From positions 372,001-436,000 of the forward strand of contig CANKUU010000001.1 of the NCBI GenBank assembly GCA_947486785.1: DNA of 64,000 nt. The letters run 5' to 3'. The DNA comes from an uncultured Flavobacteriaceae bacterium. Its GTDB lineage: Bacteria; Bacteroidota; Bacteroidia; Flavobacteriales; Flavobacteriaceae. How positions within the stretch are numbered: the first letter of the stretch is position 1; each line of letters starts with the position of its first letter. The notes beneath the pieces are model-generated. The model saw only the letters and a program-made list of their open reading frames with translations. It made no database searches and had not been told where the DNA came from. Shown in pieces: positions 50,246 through 59,657 of the stretch. Made by a program: the position numbers and the translations under genes.

Positions 50246-51529
50246 TTAAATGCCTTCTTTCATACGATTAGCATCAAGTTTAAGCATAATAAATAATAGG
50301 ATGGTGAAAAAGAGTAGTCCTGATCCGCCATAGCTAAAAAAGGGTAGTGGAATACCTATTGTAGGCAGCAAACCTATTACCATGCCTATATTAATAAAGT
50401 AGTGTATAAAAAGAATAGAGATTACCCCATAGCCGTACATTCTGCCGAAAGGATTCTTTTGACGTTCTGATATATACACCAAACGTAAAAGAAGAAATGT
50501 AAAGAGTAATACTACAGAAGATGTTCCTAAAAAGCCCCATTCTTCCCCTACGGTACTAAAGATATAGTCTGTATGTTGCTCAGGTACAAAATCCCCTTTG
50601 GTTCGAGTGCCTTCTAAAAAACCTTTGCCGAAGATTCCGCCAGATTCAATTGCTTTTTCAGATTGATAGGTATTGTAGCCAATGGTTTTTCTAATTTTTT
50701 CAAGCTTTGCAGGATCTTTTTCTAAACGCAACCATAAGCTAAATCTATCGCGATGCCTTTGTTCAAAAACCTTATTAAAAACAAAATTCACAGATAATGA
50801 GAAAACAATAGCAACTACTGCTGCTACAATCATTGGGGTAACAGGCACTCTAAAACTTTTCTTTTTTAACAAAAGAACAAGAATAAGGGTTAGGGTAATA
50901 ATAATACTCACCCAAGTAGGACCAAATATTAAGGTACATATAAATATAACTATTGCTAAAAGTACCAATCCTAAATAATAGATGGGTAAACCTTCTCTAA
51001 AGATGACAAAAACCATGGCGAAAAATACGAGGGCACTACCGGGGTCGGGTTGTGGTATAATCAGAATTGCAGGTATTAATACCACTAAGAAAGCATAGAG
51101 TTGATCTTTCTGGCGTTTTATATCTGTTTGTATGTCACTAAGATATTTTGCAAGTGCAAGTGCGGTTGCTACTTTAGCCAGTTCAGAGGGTTGAAGGTTA
51201 AAAAAACCTAAATCGTACCAAGAGGTAGCTCCAGCAATAGTTTTTCCGAAAACAAAGAGACCCAGTAGCAGTAGCATTGAAATAAGGTATAAAAGGCTAG
51301 AAAACCGTTCATAGAAACTTGCTTCAAGAGCTAACACCACTATAATAGTTAAAAAACTTACTCCAATAAAAAATAGTTGTTTGCCGTGTAATGTGCCAAA
51401 ATCAAATATAGATTGGTCAGCTTCTGTAAAAGTGCTTGAATAGATATTAATCCATCCTATTAATAATAATGCAAAATAGATGAATACACTAAGCCAATCA
51501 ATTCTTTGAAGTACACTTTTGCCAGCCAT
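50246..51529 (-). CDS. rodA: Rod-shape SEDS glycosyltransferase RodA
   Basis: RodA polymerises lipid II into glycan strands for side-wall growth, together with PBP2. The 427-residue polytopic protein has the SEDS signatures LQPSELAKVATALALAKYL, IPQPDPGSALVFFAM, HTDYIFSTVGEEWGFLG and the C-terminal GIPLPFFSYGGSGLLFF. An insertion between helices 6 and 7 (FEQRHRDRFSLWLRLEKD) is longer than in E. coli. It follows mrdA by 6 bases and is the last gene of the mre operon. Confidence 0.95.
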   Translation of the reverse strand: MAGKSVLQRIDWLSVFIYFALLLIGWINIYSSTFTEADQSIFDFGTLHGKQLFFIGVSFLTIIVVLALEASFYERFSSLLYLISMLLLLGLFVFGKTIAGATSWYDLGFFNLQPSELAKVATALALAKYLSDIQTDIKRQKDQLYAFLVVLIPAILIIPQPDPGSALVFFAMVFVIFREGLPIYYLGLVLLAIVIFICTLIFGPTWVSIIITLTLILVLLLKKKSFRVPVTPMIVAAVVAIVFSLSVNFVFNKVFEQRHRDRFSLWLRLEKDPAKLEKIRKTIGYNTYQSEKAIESGGIFGKGFLEGTRTKGDFVPEQHTDYIFSTVGEEWGFLGTSSVVLLFTFLLLRLVYISERQKNPFGRMYGYGVISILFIHYFINIGMVIGLLPTIGIPLPFFSYGGSGLLFFTILLFIMLKLDANRMKEGI

Positions 51530-51535
51530 TTTTAA

Positions 51536-53452
51536 TTATTTAGTGCTATTATCTGCTTTTGGCTTTTTAGCATGTTTGCTCCAGTCTCGTTCATTTATTT
51601 TGAATTTCTCACCGCTATATGGCTTGGCATATTCTGACTCTAATGTTCTTTCGAGCATTCGCTTTTCAAGATCTTTACGTGTAATTTTTCGTTTCAAATA
51701 TTTTTCGATGAGTAGTGAAGCAATATGTCCAGCATATCTAGATCCATAGTATCCATTTTGAATATAAACTGCAATGGCTATTTTAGGATTGTCCACCGGT
51801 GCAAATGCAACAAATACAGAATTGTCGGTTAGTTGTGTTCTAACGCTATCAATAACCATATAATTTTCTACAGTTCCTGTTTTACCTGCAATTTGTATAT
51901 CTGGTATCTTCACCCCTTTTGCGGTACCTAAATTATAAACGTCAGCCATACCTTGAATAACGGGCTCAAAATGTTCTTTGTCTATAGTCGTATACTTTGG
52001 TTTTGTAAAAGCAGGATTTGAAATGTCTTTTCCTTCTATTTTTTTTAAGATATGGGGTGTAAAATAATAGCCTCTGTTGGCGATGGCAGCGGTCATATTT
52101 GCGAGTTGTATTGGCGTTACATTAACTTCGCCTTGCCCAATGGCATTGGAGTAAGTTGTTGTTGCTGACCATCTTTTGTCACCTTCGCCATACCATTTGT
52201 TGTACATTTTTGTATTAGGTACAGACCCTCGTCTTCCGGTATGTAAGTCAGAACCTAAATAAGAACCTAGACCAAAACTTCTTACATGTTTTTCCCAGGC
52301 GTCCATTGCTTCTGCGTTAGATGAAAACTGTTCAAATATTTTTTTATAAACACCTACAAAATAGGCATTACATGATTCGTAAATACCGCTATTCAAATTA
52401 CGAACACCACCACCGCAATGACAGCCTTTTTTTCTTCTACCAATATAAAACCCATGATGACAGGTAATAGTAGTGCTAGGGCTTATTGCGCCAACTTGCA
52501 AACCTATGAGTGCATTTATAGCTTTAAACGGTGATCCTGGACTTTTTTCAAATGAAATAGACCTATCAAAAGTGGGTTTTGATATTGAATCATAATGAAG
52601 TTTGCTATAGTTTTTGGATCTTTTTCTGCCAACTAATAGTGATGGGTCATAGGTAGGACCAGAAATCATAGTCAAAATTTCACCACTTGAAGGCTCTATG
52701 GCTACAATACCTCCCCATTTACCTTGCATTAGAAGTTCGCCATATTCTTGAAGTTCTTTGTCAATGGTGATATGAATTTCTTTCCCCTGTTCGGGTTCAA
52801 CATCAAGAGCACCATCTTTATACTTTCCAATGTCGCGATTAAATCGGTCTTTTTGTATGTATTGTATTCCTTTTCTACCTCTTAAAGTATCTTCGTATAC
52901 TTTTTCAACGCCCGTTCTGCCCGTTAATTCGCCCTGAACATAATTTTTGTTTTTGGCTAAATCTCGATCATTAACCTCACTGATATACCCTAATACGTTT
53001 GCTGCTGAATTGGTATCATAATAACGAAGTGATCTTTTTTGAATATAAAAGCCCGTGTATCTTCGCATTTTCTCTTGTAGTTTTGCATAATCTTCTTTAG
53101 ATAGTTGATGCACTAAAACCGATGGCAGTCTAGGAGAATAAATTCGAGCACGTTTTAATTTTTTAATAAAATTTTCTTTAGTCATGCCAAGAAGTCCACA
53201 AAACTCAAGCGTGTCTAATGCTTTAACTTCTCTAGGGATAACCATTACGTCATATGCAGGGTCATTTCCTACTAATAGTTTCCCATATCTATCATAGATA
53301 TATCCCCTTTCTGGGTAGTCATAAATAGCTTTAATAGCGGGGTCCTCCATTAATTGATCAGGAGAAAAACTAAAAATTTGCAAATAAGATAATCTACCGA
53401 TAAAAGTGATACCGATTATTATGATTATTGAAGAAAGAAGTACTTTTTTCAT
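51536..53452 (-). CDS. mrdA: Penicillin-binding protein 2 (transpeptidase)
   Basis: This protein cross-links the wall during cell elongation, with RodA as partner. The 638-residue protein has one N-terminal helix, a dimerisation region with ERGYIYDRYGKLLVGNDP, and the transpeptidase domain: SPGSPFK (SxxK, nucleophile), SNAIGQGE (SxN) and AGKTGTVEN (KTG). A basic C-terminal tail of about 40 residues follows. It overlaps mreD by one base and ends 6 bases before rodA, so all five mre/rod genes read as one operon. Confidence 0.95.
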   Translation of the reverse strand: MKKVLLSSIIIIIGITFIGRLSYLQIFSFSPDQLMEDPAIKAIYDYPERGYIYDRYGKLLVGNDPAYDVMVIPREVKALDTLEFCGLLGMTKENFIKKLKRARIYSPRLPSVLVHQLSKEDYAKLQEKMRRYTGFYIQKRSLRYYDTNSAANVLGYISEVNDRDLAKNKNYVQGELTGRTGVEKVYEDTLRGRKGIQYIQKDRFNRDIGKYKDGALDVEPEQGKEIHITIDKELQEYGELLMQGKWGGIVAIEPSSGEILTMISGPTYDPSLLVGRKRSKNYSKLHYDSISKPTFDRSISFEKSPGSPFKAINALIGLQVGAISPSTTITCHHGFYIGRRKKGCHCGGGVRNLNSGIYESCNAYFVGVYKKIFEQFSSNAEAMDAWEKHVRSFGLGSYLGSDLHTGRRGSVPNTKMYNKWYGEGDKRWSATTTYSNAIGQGEVNVTPIQLANMTAAIANRGYYFTPHILKKIEGKDISNPAFTKPKYTTIDKEHFEPVIQGMADVYNLGTAKGVKIPDIQIAGKTGTVENYMVIDSVRTQLTDNSVFVAFAPVDNPKIAIAVYIQNGYYGSRYAGHIASLLIEKYLKRKITRKDLEKRMLERTLESEYAKPYSGEKFKINERDWSKHAKKPKADNSTK

Positions 53453-53961
53453 TATTTTTTTTCGATACTAAAGAGTGAGCTAAACAGTAAACAAAAAAAT
53501 AAAGTGGCTAAGGTCATCGCTACTGCTTTTTTAAAGATAAGCAGAATGTTATCAAAACTAAAAATTTCTACGGTAAAGAAAATTAAGTGATGTATTACAA
53601 TTAATAACGCTAAAAAAGTGAATTGTTGTACCTGTGTTGCGCTACTTAATTTAAAACTTTGAAATTCATAATTTACGCCAAATACAAAACGCATTATAGT
53701 AGGTCTCAAATAGGCAATGGTTATTGTTGCCATAGCATTAATGGCCATGGTATCTGAAAAAAAATCAACAAATAAGCCTAGTAAAAAGCTAAGTCCGATA
53801 AAAGTTGCTCTATGCTGTTTTACAGGGTACCAGTATATAAATAATACGTATACCATAGGGTTAATATACCCCAAGAAGTTGAGCCTATTAAAAATAAGAA
53901 CCTGCACTAAAACAAGAAGTGTAAATCGAATAACATTTATGAAGTAGTAATTACTAATCAT
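53452..53961 (-). CDS. mreD: Rod-shape protein MreD
   Basis: A 169-residue membrane protein with about five to six helices (for example FTLLVLVQVLIFNRLNFLGY and FLLGLFVDFFSDTMAINAMA), matching MreD in size and in the conserved GLxxDxxS-like element. It bridges MreC and the RodA/PBP2 complex in the inner membrane. It is coupled to mreC by a 4-base overlap and to mrdA by a 1-base overlap. Confidence 0.9.
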   Translation of the reverse strand: MISNYYFINVIRFTLLVLVQVLIFNRLNFLGYINPMVYVLFIYWYPVKQHRATFIGLSFLLGLFVDFFSDTMAINAMATITIAYLRPTIMRFVFGVNYEFQSFKLSSATQVQQFTFLALLIVIHHLIFFTVEIFSFDNILLIFKKAVAMTLATLFFCLLFSSLFSIEKK

Positions 53962-54773
53962 TTAAAATCGGTCTTTTGCTGTAATTCGAGTACTTCTTTA
54001 CGGTTTAGATTATTAATAATATATACATTTTTTATGTTCGTCATATCATTGAACAAGGCAATATCAATACGCCAAAAACTTTTTGAATTGTCTAAATCAA
54101 ATTTAGAGATGGTGCCAATAGGAATGTTTTCAGGAAAAATACTACTCATTCCGCCGGTAACAATGGTGTCACCTACCACTAATGGTACTAATCTTGGAAT
54201 ATCAACTAACTGAACGGTATAAAAGTTTTCTGTATTCCAAACCAAAGAGCCAAAATGGTTTGTGTTTTTCAGTTTTGCATTAATATTAGATTTTTCGTTT
54301 AAAATGCTTTGTACGGTTGCATTATGATTTGAAACGTTTTCTATAATCCCTAAAATGCCTTCTGAAGTAATTACACCCATATCTGATAATACACTATCTT
54401 TTTTGCCCTTGTTTATTGTTATGTAATTACGAGGATGGGCAAAGCTATTTTTTATAACCTCTGCTGAAGTAATGGTATAGCTTAATTGCGAAGTATCTAG
54501 CTCAACAATTCGGGTGTTTTTCTTATTAAATAATAATGACCTTAATCTTGTATTTTCTTTAACCAGTTTTTTATTTTCCTTTTCTAGATTAAAATAGGAG
54601 CTAAGGTTATGTGAAGTTTTATAGATGTTACCTGTAAACCAACTCGCCGAATTAAAGAAGCTAGATTGATGATAGGAGTGAGATTGTATAGTAAAACCAA
54701 TAGATACCAACATCAGAAAGACATAGAGAAGAAAATTCTTATATCTTAAAACAAAGTTGATAATCTGCTGCAT
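53958..54773 (-). CDS. mreC: Rod-shape protein MreC
   Basis: A 271-residue bitopic protein: one N-terminal helix (FLLYVFLMLVSIGFTI), a coiled segment with KENKKLVKENTRLRSLL (about 62-80), and the two beta domains with GKKDSVLSDMGVITSEGILGI, read in two parts, and VGDTIVTGGMSSIFPENIPIG. It organises PBP2 and RodA on the periplasmic side. It overlaps mreD by 4 bases and follows mreB after an 86-base gap. Confidence 0.93.
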   Translation of the reverse strand: MQQIINFVLRYKNFLLYVFLMLVSIGFTIQSHSYHQSSFFNSASWFTGNIYKTSHNLSSYFNLEKENKKLVKENTRLRSLLFNKKNTRIVELDTSQLSYTITSAEVIKNSFAHPRNYITINKGKKDSVLSDMGVITSEGILGIIENVSNHNATVQSILNEKSNINAKLKNTNHFGSLVWNTENFYTVQLVDIPRLVPLVVGDTIVTGGMSSIFPENIPIGTISKFDLDNSKSFWRIDIALFNDMTNIKNVYIINNLNRKEVLELQQKTDFK

Positions 54774-54859
54774 GCACTTTAGGCTTTATGTAGCCTTAAA
54801 CGCTTAAAGGCTAGAATAAAAGAAAAATTTAAAAATTAGATGTTTTTGAATTAAAGGAC

Positions 54860-55888
54860 TTATTTAATTAAGATACTTTTATATCGGTCTAAATTCTTTA
54901 AAGCAATGCCAGTGCCTCGCACTACTGCTCTTAATGGGTCTTCTGCAATATAAACTGGTAAATCGGTTTTTTGTGATAGCCGCCTGTCTAATCCTCGAAG
55001 CATTGATCCTCCACCGGCAAGATAAATACCTGTGTTATATATGTCAGCTGCTAATTCTGGCGGGGTTTGCGATAAAGTTTCCATAACCGCATCTTCTACA
55101 CGTAATATAGATTTGTCTAATGCTTTTGCTATTTCTCTGTATGAAATTTGAACTTGTTTCGGTTTACCGGTAAGTAAATCACGACCTTGAACTGATTTCT
55201 CGTCTGGGGGTGTCTGTAAATCTTCGGTTGCAGAACCAATTTCTATTTTGATATTTTCTGCGGTACTTTCTCCAACGTATAAATTGTGTTGCGTACGCAT
55301 GTAATAAATAATATCATTGGTGAAAACATCACCTGCAATTTTTACAGATTTGTCACATACAATACCACCTAAGGCGATTACTGCAATCTCAGTTGTACCA
55401 CCACCTATGTCAACAATCATGTTTCCTTTTGGCTGCATAATATCTAATCCAATACCAATAGCTGCTGCCATAGGTTCATGAATTAGGTATACTTCTTTGC
55501 CGTTTACACGTTCTGCAGATTCTTTTACCGCTCTCATTTCTACCTCGGTTATACCTGAAGGAATACATATAACCATACGTAGCGCGGGTGGAAACCATTT
55601 CTTCTTTAGCGCAGGAATGTTTTTTATAAACATATTGATCATCTTTTCAGATGCATCAAAATCTGCTATTACACCATCTTTAAGAGGGCGAATGGTTTTT
55701 ATATTTTCATGTGTTTTTCCTTGCATCATATTGGCTTCTTTGCCAACTGCAATGATTTTGCCAGAAATACGATCTCGGGCAACGATAGAAGGACTGTCTA
55801 CAACGACTTTGTCCATGTGTATTATTAGAGTGTTCGCAGTACCTAAGTCAATTGCGATTTCCTCTGTTAAGAAATCAAAAAATCCCAT
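54860..55888 (-). CDS. mreB: Rod-shape actin MreB
   Basis: MreB forms membrane-bound filaments that steer wall synthesis. The 342-residue protein contains EIAIDLGTANTLIIH (phosphate 1), VVDSPSIVA, VCIPSGITEVEMRAVKESAE, MIVDIGGGTTEIAVIALGGI (phosphate 2) and IYLAGGGSMLRGLDRRL (adenosine). It is the first gene of the rod operon. A -7-like TACTTTTG (minus strand, 55947-55940) lies about 50 bases upstream, without a recognisable -33 element. purH lies a further 168 bases up. Confidence 0.97.
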   Translation of the reverse strand: MGFFDFLTEEIAIDLGTANTLIIHMDKVVVDSPSIVARDRISGKIIAVGKEANMMQGKTHENIKTIRPLKDGVIADFDASEKMINMFIKNIPALKKKWFPPALRMVICIPSGITEVEMRAVKESAERVNGKEVYLIHEPMAAAIGIGLDIMQPKGNMIVDIGGGTTEIAVIALGGIVCDKSVKIAGDVFTNDIIYYMRTQHNLYVGESTAENIKIEIGSATEDLQTPPDEKSVQGRDLLTGKPKQVQISYREIAKALDKSILRVEDAVMETLSQTPPELAADIYNTGIYLAGGGSMLRGLDRRLSQKTDLPVYIAEDPLRAVVRGTGIALKNLDRYKSILIK

Positions 55889-56056
55889 TGTTAATTCGTT
55901 TGATTATGTTTCGTGTATGCGTGGGGTGCATTTCATCGTCAAAAGTAGTAAATTAACCTGCTATTTAGTGCTTTATGTTGTGAATTTAGCGGTTCTTGTC
56001 GTCAAACGCCCAACTCTTGAAGCTTACGAGGCTAAAAACTATTGGTTTAGTGTTTT

Positions 56057-57586
56057 TTAATGCTTAAAATGACGTGTGCCTGTCATTACCATTGCAACAT
56101 TATTAGCATTACAATAATCAATACTAAGTTGATCTTTTATAGATCCACCAGGTTGAATGACTGCCGAAATTCCGCTTTTTTCTGCAATTTCTACACAATC
56201 AGGAAATGGAAAAAAAGCATCACTTGCCATAACAGCACCGTCTAAATTAAAATTAAATGATTTTGCTTTATGGATAGCTTGGTTTAAGGCATCCACCCGA
56301 GAGGTTTGGCCGGTACCACTAGCACAAAGTTGTTTATTTTTAGCAAGAACAATTGTATTTGATTTAGTGTGTTTGCATAATTTAGAGGCAAATATAAGAT
56401 CTTCAATTTCTTTTTCAGAGGGCGATTTGGTGGTTACCGTTTTTAAATCGTTAATGGTATCGGTCTTATGATCTTTTTCTTGTAGCAGCATTCCGTTTAA
56501 ACATGTTCTAATATTCATTTTAGGCATGTCTACGTTGTTCTGAACTAAAATGATACGATTTTTCTTTCCTTTTAGTATGGTTAAAGCTTCAGTAGCATAG
56601 CTTGGTGCAATAACTACTTCGCAAAATAGTTTGTGAATTTCTTCTGCTGTTGCCTTGTCAATTTCTTTGTTGCTAATTAATACACCGCCAAAAGCAGAAA
56701 TAGGGTCTCCAGCGAGCGCATCTATATAGGCTTTTTGTAAACTTTCTCTTTGGGCTAACCCACAAGCATTATTGTGTTTTAATATGGCGAATGTAGGTTC
56801 ATCATTTTTAAATTCGAGCATTAAATTAACCGCAGCATCAACATCCAAAAGGTTATTGTACGAAAGTTCTTTACCGTGTAGTTGAGAGAACATGGCATCA
56901 AAATCACCAAAGAAGAACCCTTTTTGATGTGGGTTTTCACCATATCTAAGCGCTTTTCCGTTTGTTTCACTCAGTTTTAATGCTGCTATGCTGTTATTGG
57001 CATTAAAATAGTTAAAAATAGAGGTGTCGTAATGTGAAGAAACATTGAAGGATTTTGTAGCAAAACGTTTTCTATCTTCTAAAGTGGTGCTTCCGTTTCC
57101 TGTGGTAATTAGCTCTAAAACCTCTTCGTAATCTTCCATTGAAGATACGCAGAGTACATCTTTGAAATTTTTAGCTGCAGCACGAATTAAAGAAATACCA
57201 CCAATATCAATTTTTTCTATAATATCTTCTTCAGAAGCTCCGCTGGCAACTGTTTTTTCAAAAGGGTATAAATCAACGATTACAATATCTAATTGTGGAA
57301 TGTCAAATTCCGCTAGCTGTGCAATATCACCATCGTGGTCTTGGCGGTTTAAAATACCTCCAAAAACCTTGGGGTGCAAGGTTTTTACACGACCACCCAA
57401 AATTGAGGGGTAGCTGGTAACCTCTTCAACAGGTATTACATCAATACCTAAATTGGTTATAAATTTTTCTGTTCCACCGGTAGAATAGATAGTAATACCG
57501 AGTTCTTTGAATTTTTGAACAAGAGGTTCAAGACCGTCTTTATGAAATACTGATATTAATGCTGAAGTAGCTTTTTTAGTGCTCAT
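56057..57586 (-). CDS. purH: Bifunctional AICAR transformylase/IMP cyclohydrolase
   Basis: PurH carries out the last two steps of IMP synthesis. The 509-residue protein has an N-terminal MGS-like IMP cyclohydrolase domain (TIYSTGGTEKFI, GGRVKTLHPKVFGGIL) and a C-terminal AICARFT domain with LRYGENPHQKGFF, AILKHNNACGLAQ (catalytic Lys-His), DPISAFGGVLISN and SDAFFPFPDCVE. It lies upstream of mreB on the same strand, an order seen in other Bacteroidetes. A -7-like TAATTTTG (minus strand, 57629-57622) lies about 40 bases before the start. Confidence 0.97.
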   Translation of the reverse strand: MSTKKATSALISVFHKDGLEPLVQKFKELGITIYSTGGTEKFITNLGIDVIPVEEVTSYPSILGGRVKTLHPKVFGGILNRQDHDGDIAQLAEFDIPQLDIVIVDLYPFEKTVASGASEEDIIEKIDIGGISLIRAAAKNFKDVLCVSSMEDYEEVLELITTGNGSTTLEDRKRFATKSFNVSSHYDTSIFNYFNANNSIAALKLSETNGKALRYGENPHQKGFFFGDFDAMFSQLHGKELSYNNLLDVDAAVNLMLEFKNDEPTFAILKHNNACGLAQRESLQKAYIDALAGDPISAFGGVLISNKEIDKATAEEIHKLFCEVVIAPSYATEALTILKGKKNRIILVQNNVDMPKMNIRTCLNGMLLQEKDHKTDTINDLKTVTTKSPSEKEIEDLIFASKLCKHTKSNTIVLAKNKQLCASGTGQTSRVDALNQAIHKAKSFNFNLDGAVMASDAFFPFPDCVEIAEKSGISAVIQPGGSIKDQLSIDYCNANNVAMVMTGTRHFKH

Positions 57587-57690
57587 TTTTTGCGTGCTAA
57601 AGGTTAGGAGTATTAAGCAAGCAAAATTACTTTTTTTGAAAGGAACATATACGTCAGGTTATCAACAATAGGGCTAAAGTTTTGAACGGT

Positions 57691-58146
57691 TTAGTCTAAA
57701 ATTTTAGCAACTTGTAAATTTATGAATTCTAAAAACCTTTCATCGGCTTGGGTAAAAGGATCAGCCGAATTCGAATCAATATCAATTTGCCCTATGTTTA
57801 CTCCGTTTTTAAATAACGGAATAACAATTTCAGCTTTTACAGTAATACTGCATGCGATATAGTTATCTTGTGCTTTTACATCAGGCACTACAAAATTTTG
57901 ATTAGAAACTGCTACTTGTCCACAGATGCCTTTACCAAACGGAATGATAACATGATCTGTAGGTTCGCCTGCATATGGGCCTAATTTCAACTCTTCTTTG
58001 TTGCCGTTCTTAAAATAAAACCCTACCCAGTCATAATAAGAAATATTGTTTTTTAGTAGTTCGCAAACCTGTTGTAGGCGATCAATTATACCAAGAGTAC
58101 GATCTTCTAAAATGGCAAGCGCTTCGAGCTGTAATTTATCAAACAT
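57691..58146 (-). CDS. GAF-domain free methionine-(R)-sulfoxide reductase
   Basis: A 151-residue single GAF domain of the fRMsr (YebR) type, which reduces free methionine-R-sulfoxide. It contains YYDWVGFYF, LGPYAGEP, IPFGKGICGQVAV and DNYIACSITVKAEIVIPLF, with the conserved cysteines in GICG and ACS, followed by IGQIDIDSN. Length matches the family. It has a strong own promoter and stands between purH and a lipoprotein gene. A purely regulatory GAF protein is less likely given the cysteines. Confidence 0.87.
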   Translation of the reverse strand: MFDKLQLEALAILEDRTLGIIDRLQQVCELLKNNISYYDWVGFYFKNGNKEELKLGPYAGEPTDHVIIPFGKGICGQVAVSNQNFVVPDVKAQDNYIACSITVKAEIVIPLFKNGVNIGQIDIDSNSADPFTQADERFLEFINLQVAKILD

Positions 58147-58162
58147 AGTCGTTAAATTTTCT

Positions 58163-58194
58163 CAAAAATAGTTGTTTGTAGCGTTGTTGGCAAA
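58163..58194 (-). promoter_or_regulatory. Promoter of the fRMsr gene
   Basis: On the minus strand TTTG (58194-58191) is followed after 20 bases by TATTTTTG (58170-58163), a full -33/-7 match. The transcript would begin about 10 bases before the ATG at 58146. Confidence 0.7.
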
Positions 58195-58242
58195 ACTTAA
58201 AAATATAATTTTAGAGCATGGATATTAAAAACAAAGCAAAAT

Positions 58243-58275
58243 AAAAGGGATGTCTATTTCTAGACATCCCTTTTT
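58243..58275 (-). terminator. Terminator after the 361-residue lipoprotein gene (possibly bidirectional)
   Basis: A perfect 14-bp stem AAAAGGGATGTCTA/TAGACATCCCTTTT with a 4-base loop (58243-58274) has T runs on either strand. It lies 22 bases after the stop of the lipoprotein gene. Confidence 0.85.
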
Positions 58276-58296
58276 AAATTATTTTAAAACTATTCG

Positions 58297-59382
58297 TTAG
58301 GGTTGAATTTTCACATCAAACGTAATGAAGTCAGAAGTACGAAAACCAGCCTGAAGTTCAGTAATCTTAATTAAACCTTTTTTGCCATAGTTATCAACAA
58401 ACTCGATAACATCGCCAACACCAAGGTCTGTTATTTTTTGATTTCCTGAACTGGTAATATCATTTAAATCACCCGACATAGAAACGGCATTGAACTCAGC
58501 TTCTGTCATCGTAGATAAATTGAAGAACATATTATTTAAGGTTTCATTTTCAGAATCGTCTTCATTTTCGTCTGGTTCAAGCCCCATAACGTCAAAGCCA
58601 AAAGAGGTATTGTACTGATTAGTTGAAGCAAAAGAAGCATTTTCACCGGCAGATACTCCAGAAGCGCCATAGTAGTAACCAAAATCCCAAAAAGCTCTAA
58701 ATTCAGCTCCTGTATTTATTTTGTAAACTGTTTCATTTAAAAGCGAAAAGAACGTTTCTGTGCTTCCATCTTGGGCAGGGGCAAATAGCTTAACATTTGT
58801 AAATTCTCTAACTGCCGCCGCTGGGTTAGCTCCGGTACCTACTGTAACGGTAATTGTACCTGCACCTAAAGCTAATCTTTTATTGACGTCTCTAAAATCA
58901 CCTTTGCCTCGAGTGGTCCAAAAAGAGTAAACAATTGAACCATTTTCAATATTTGGTACGGGTAAGTTAAATGTAAAATCTATAGCATTTCTAGTTGCGC
59001 CATCTAAATCTATTGAACCGTCGTTGTTTAAGACTTTATCTAAGTCATCGCTATTCAATTCAAAATTATTGAATGGCATATCTCCTGCGCCTGAGATATT
59101 TTGTGTGATGTACAATCGACGTTGCGTTGTTTCATCTGAGGTAAATATAATTCTTCCTGGCACCGTTGTACCAACTTCGCCAGTTGCCGTCGCTTCTGTA
59201 ATATTTGTAGAAGGATCGGCTTCGCTAAATCTTAATGTGGCTACTTCTGTTTCTTCTGTGCCTTCGCCTCCTTCTGGCGTTTCAAAACCGGTGTTGTCAT
59301 CTGAATTACAGCCTATTGCAAGCAGTGTCATTGCAAAAATGATAAAGCTGGTTTTAAAATGGAGTTTCAAAATTCTTTTCAT
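58297..59382 (-). CDS. Hypothetical lipoprotein with acidic linker
   Basis: A 361-residue lipoprotein (MTLLAIGCNSDD lipobox) with a Glu/Gly/Thr-rich linker (about 30-47) followed by beta-rich sequence, with strands such as GRIIFTSDETTQRRLYITQN and RFSEADPSTNITEATATG. The acidic linker after the lipid Cys resembles the surface-export signal of Bacteroidetes lipoproteins, so it may sit on the cell surface. I recognise no family; the domain NVKLFAPAQDGSTETFFSL is suggestive of a carbohydrate-binding or adhesin-like fold. It is monocistronic, closed by the terminator at 58243. Confidence 0.7.
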   Translation of the reverse strand: MKRILKLHFKTSFIIFAMTLLAIGCNSDDNTGFETPEGGEGTEETEVATLRFSEADPSTNITEATATGEVGTTVPGRIIFTSDETTQRRLYITQNISGAGDMPFNNFELNSDDLDKVLNNDGSIDLDGATRNAIDFTFNLPVPNIENGSIVYSFWTTRGKGDFRDVNKRLALGAGTITVTVGTGANPAAAVREFTNVKLFAPAQDGSTETFFSLLNETVYKINTGAEFRAFWDFGYYYGASGVSAGENASFASTNQYNTSFGFDVMGLEPDENEDDSENETLNNMFFNLSTMTEAEFNAVSMSGDLNDITSSGNQKITDLGVGDVIEFVDNYGKKGLIKITELQAGFRTSDFITFDVKIQP

Positions 59383-59657
59383 GATTAATTTTTTTGAGTT
59401 AAAATGTTATAAATAATCGACGAACTGTTTTACTTGTTAGTTCACTACCTTAACTTAAAAAATTGCATTCTAGTATATCTGAATCGCAAATTAATATAGT
59501 TAGCTTTAGGTTATTGCTTGTTAAAAGCCCTATAAATGTGGCTAAAAGCATATTTGTTTTGTGCTATTTTATGCTTTACTTAATCACTTTTGGATTAAAA
59601 CATGCTACAGGTAGGTTTTTTTAATTTCTCTATTATAATATTTTGTATTTTTGATTT
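59383..59657. other. Divergent gap between lipoprotein and metal operon
   Basis: This 275-base AT-rich gap must contain promoters for the lipoprotein (leftward) and for the HYC_CC_PP operon (rightward). A -7-like TATTTTTG lies at 59646-59653, only 4 bases before the GTG start, too close to be used for the assigned start. I see no other clear promoter pair and no gene. Confidence 0.35.
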
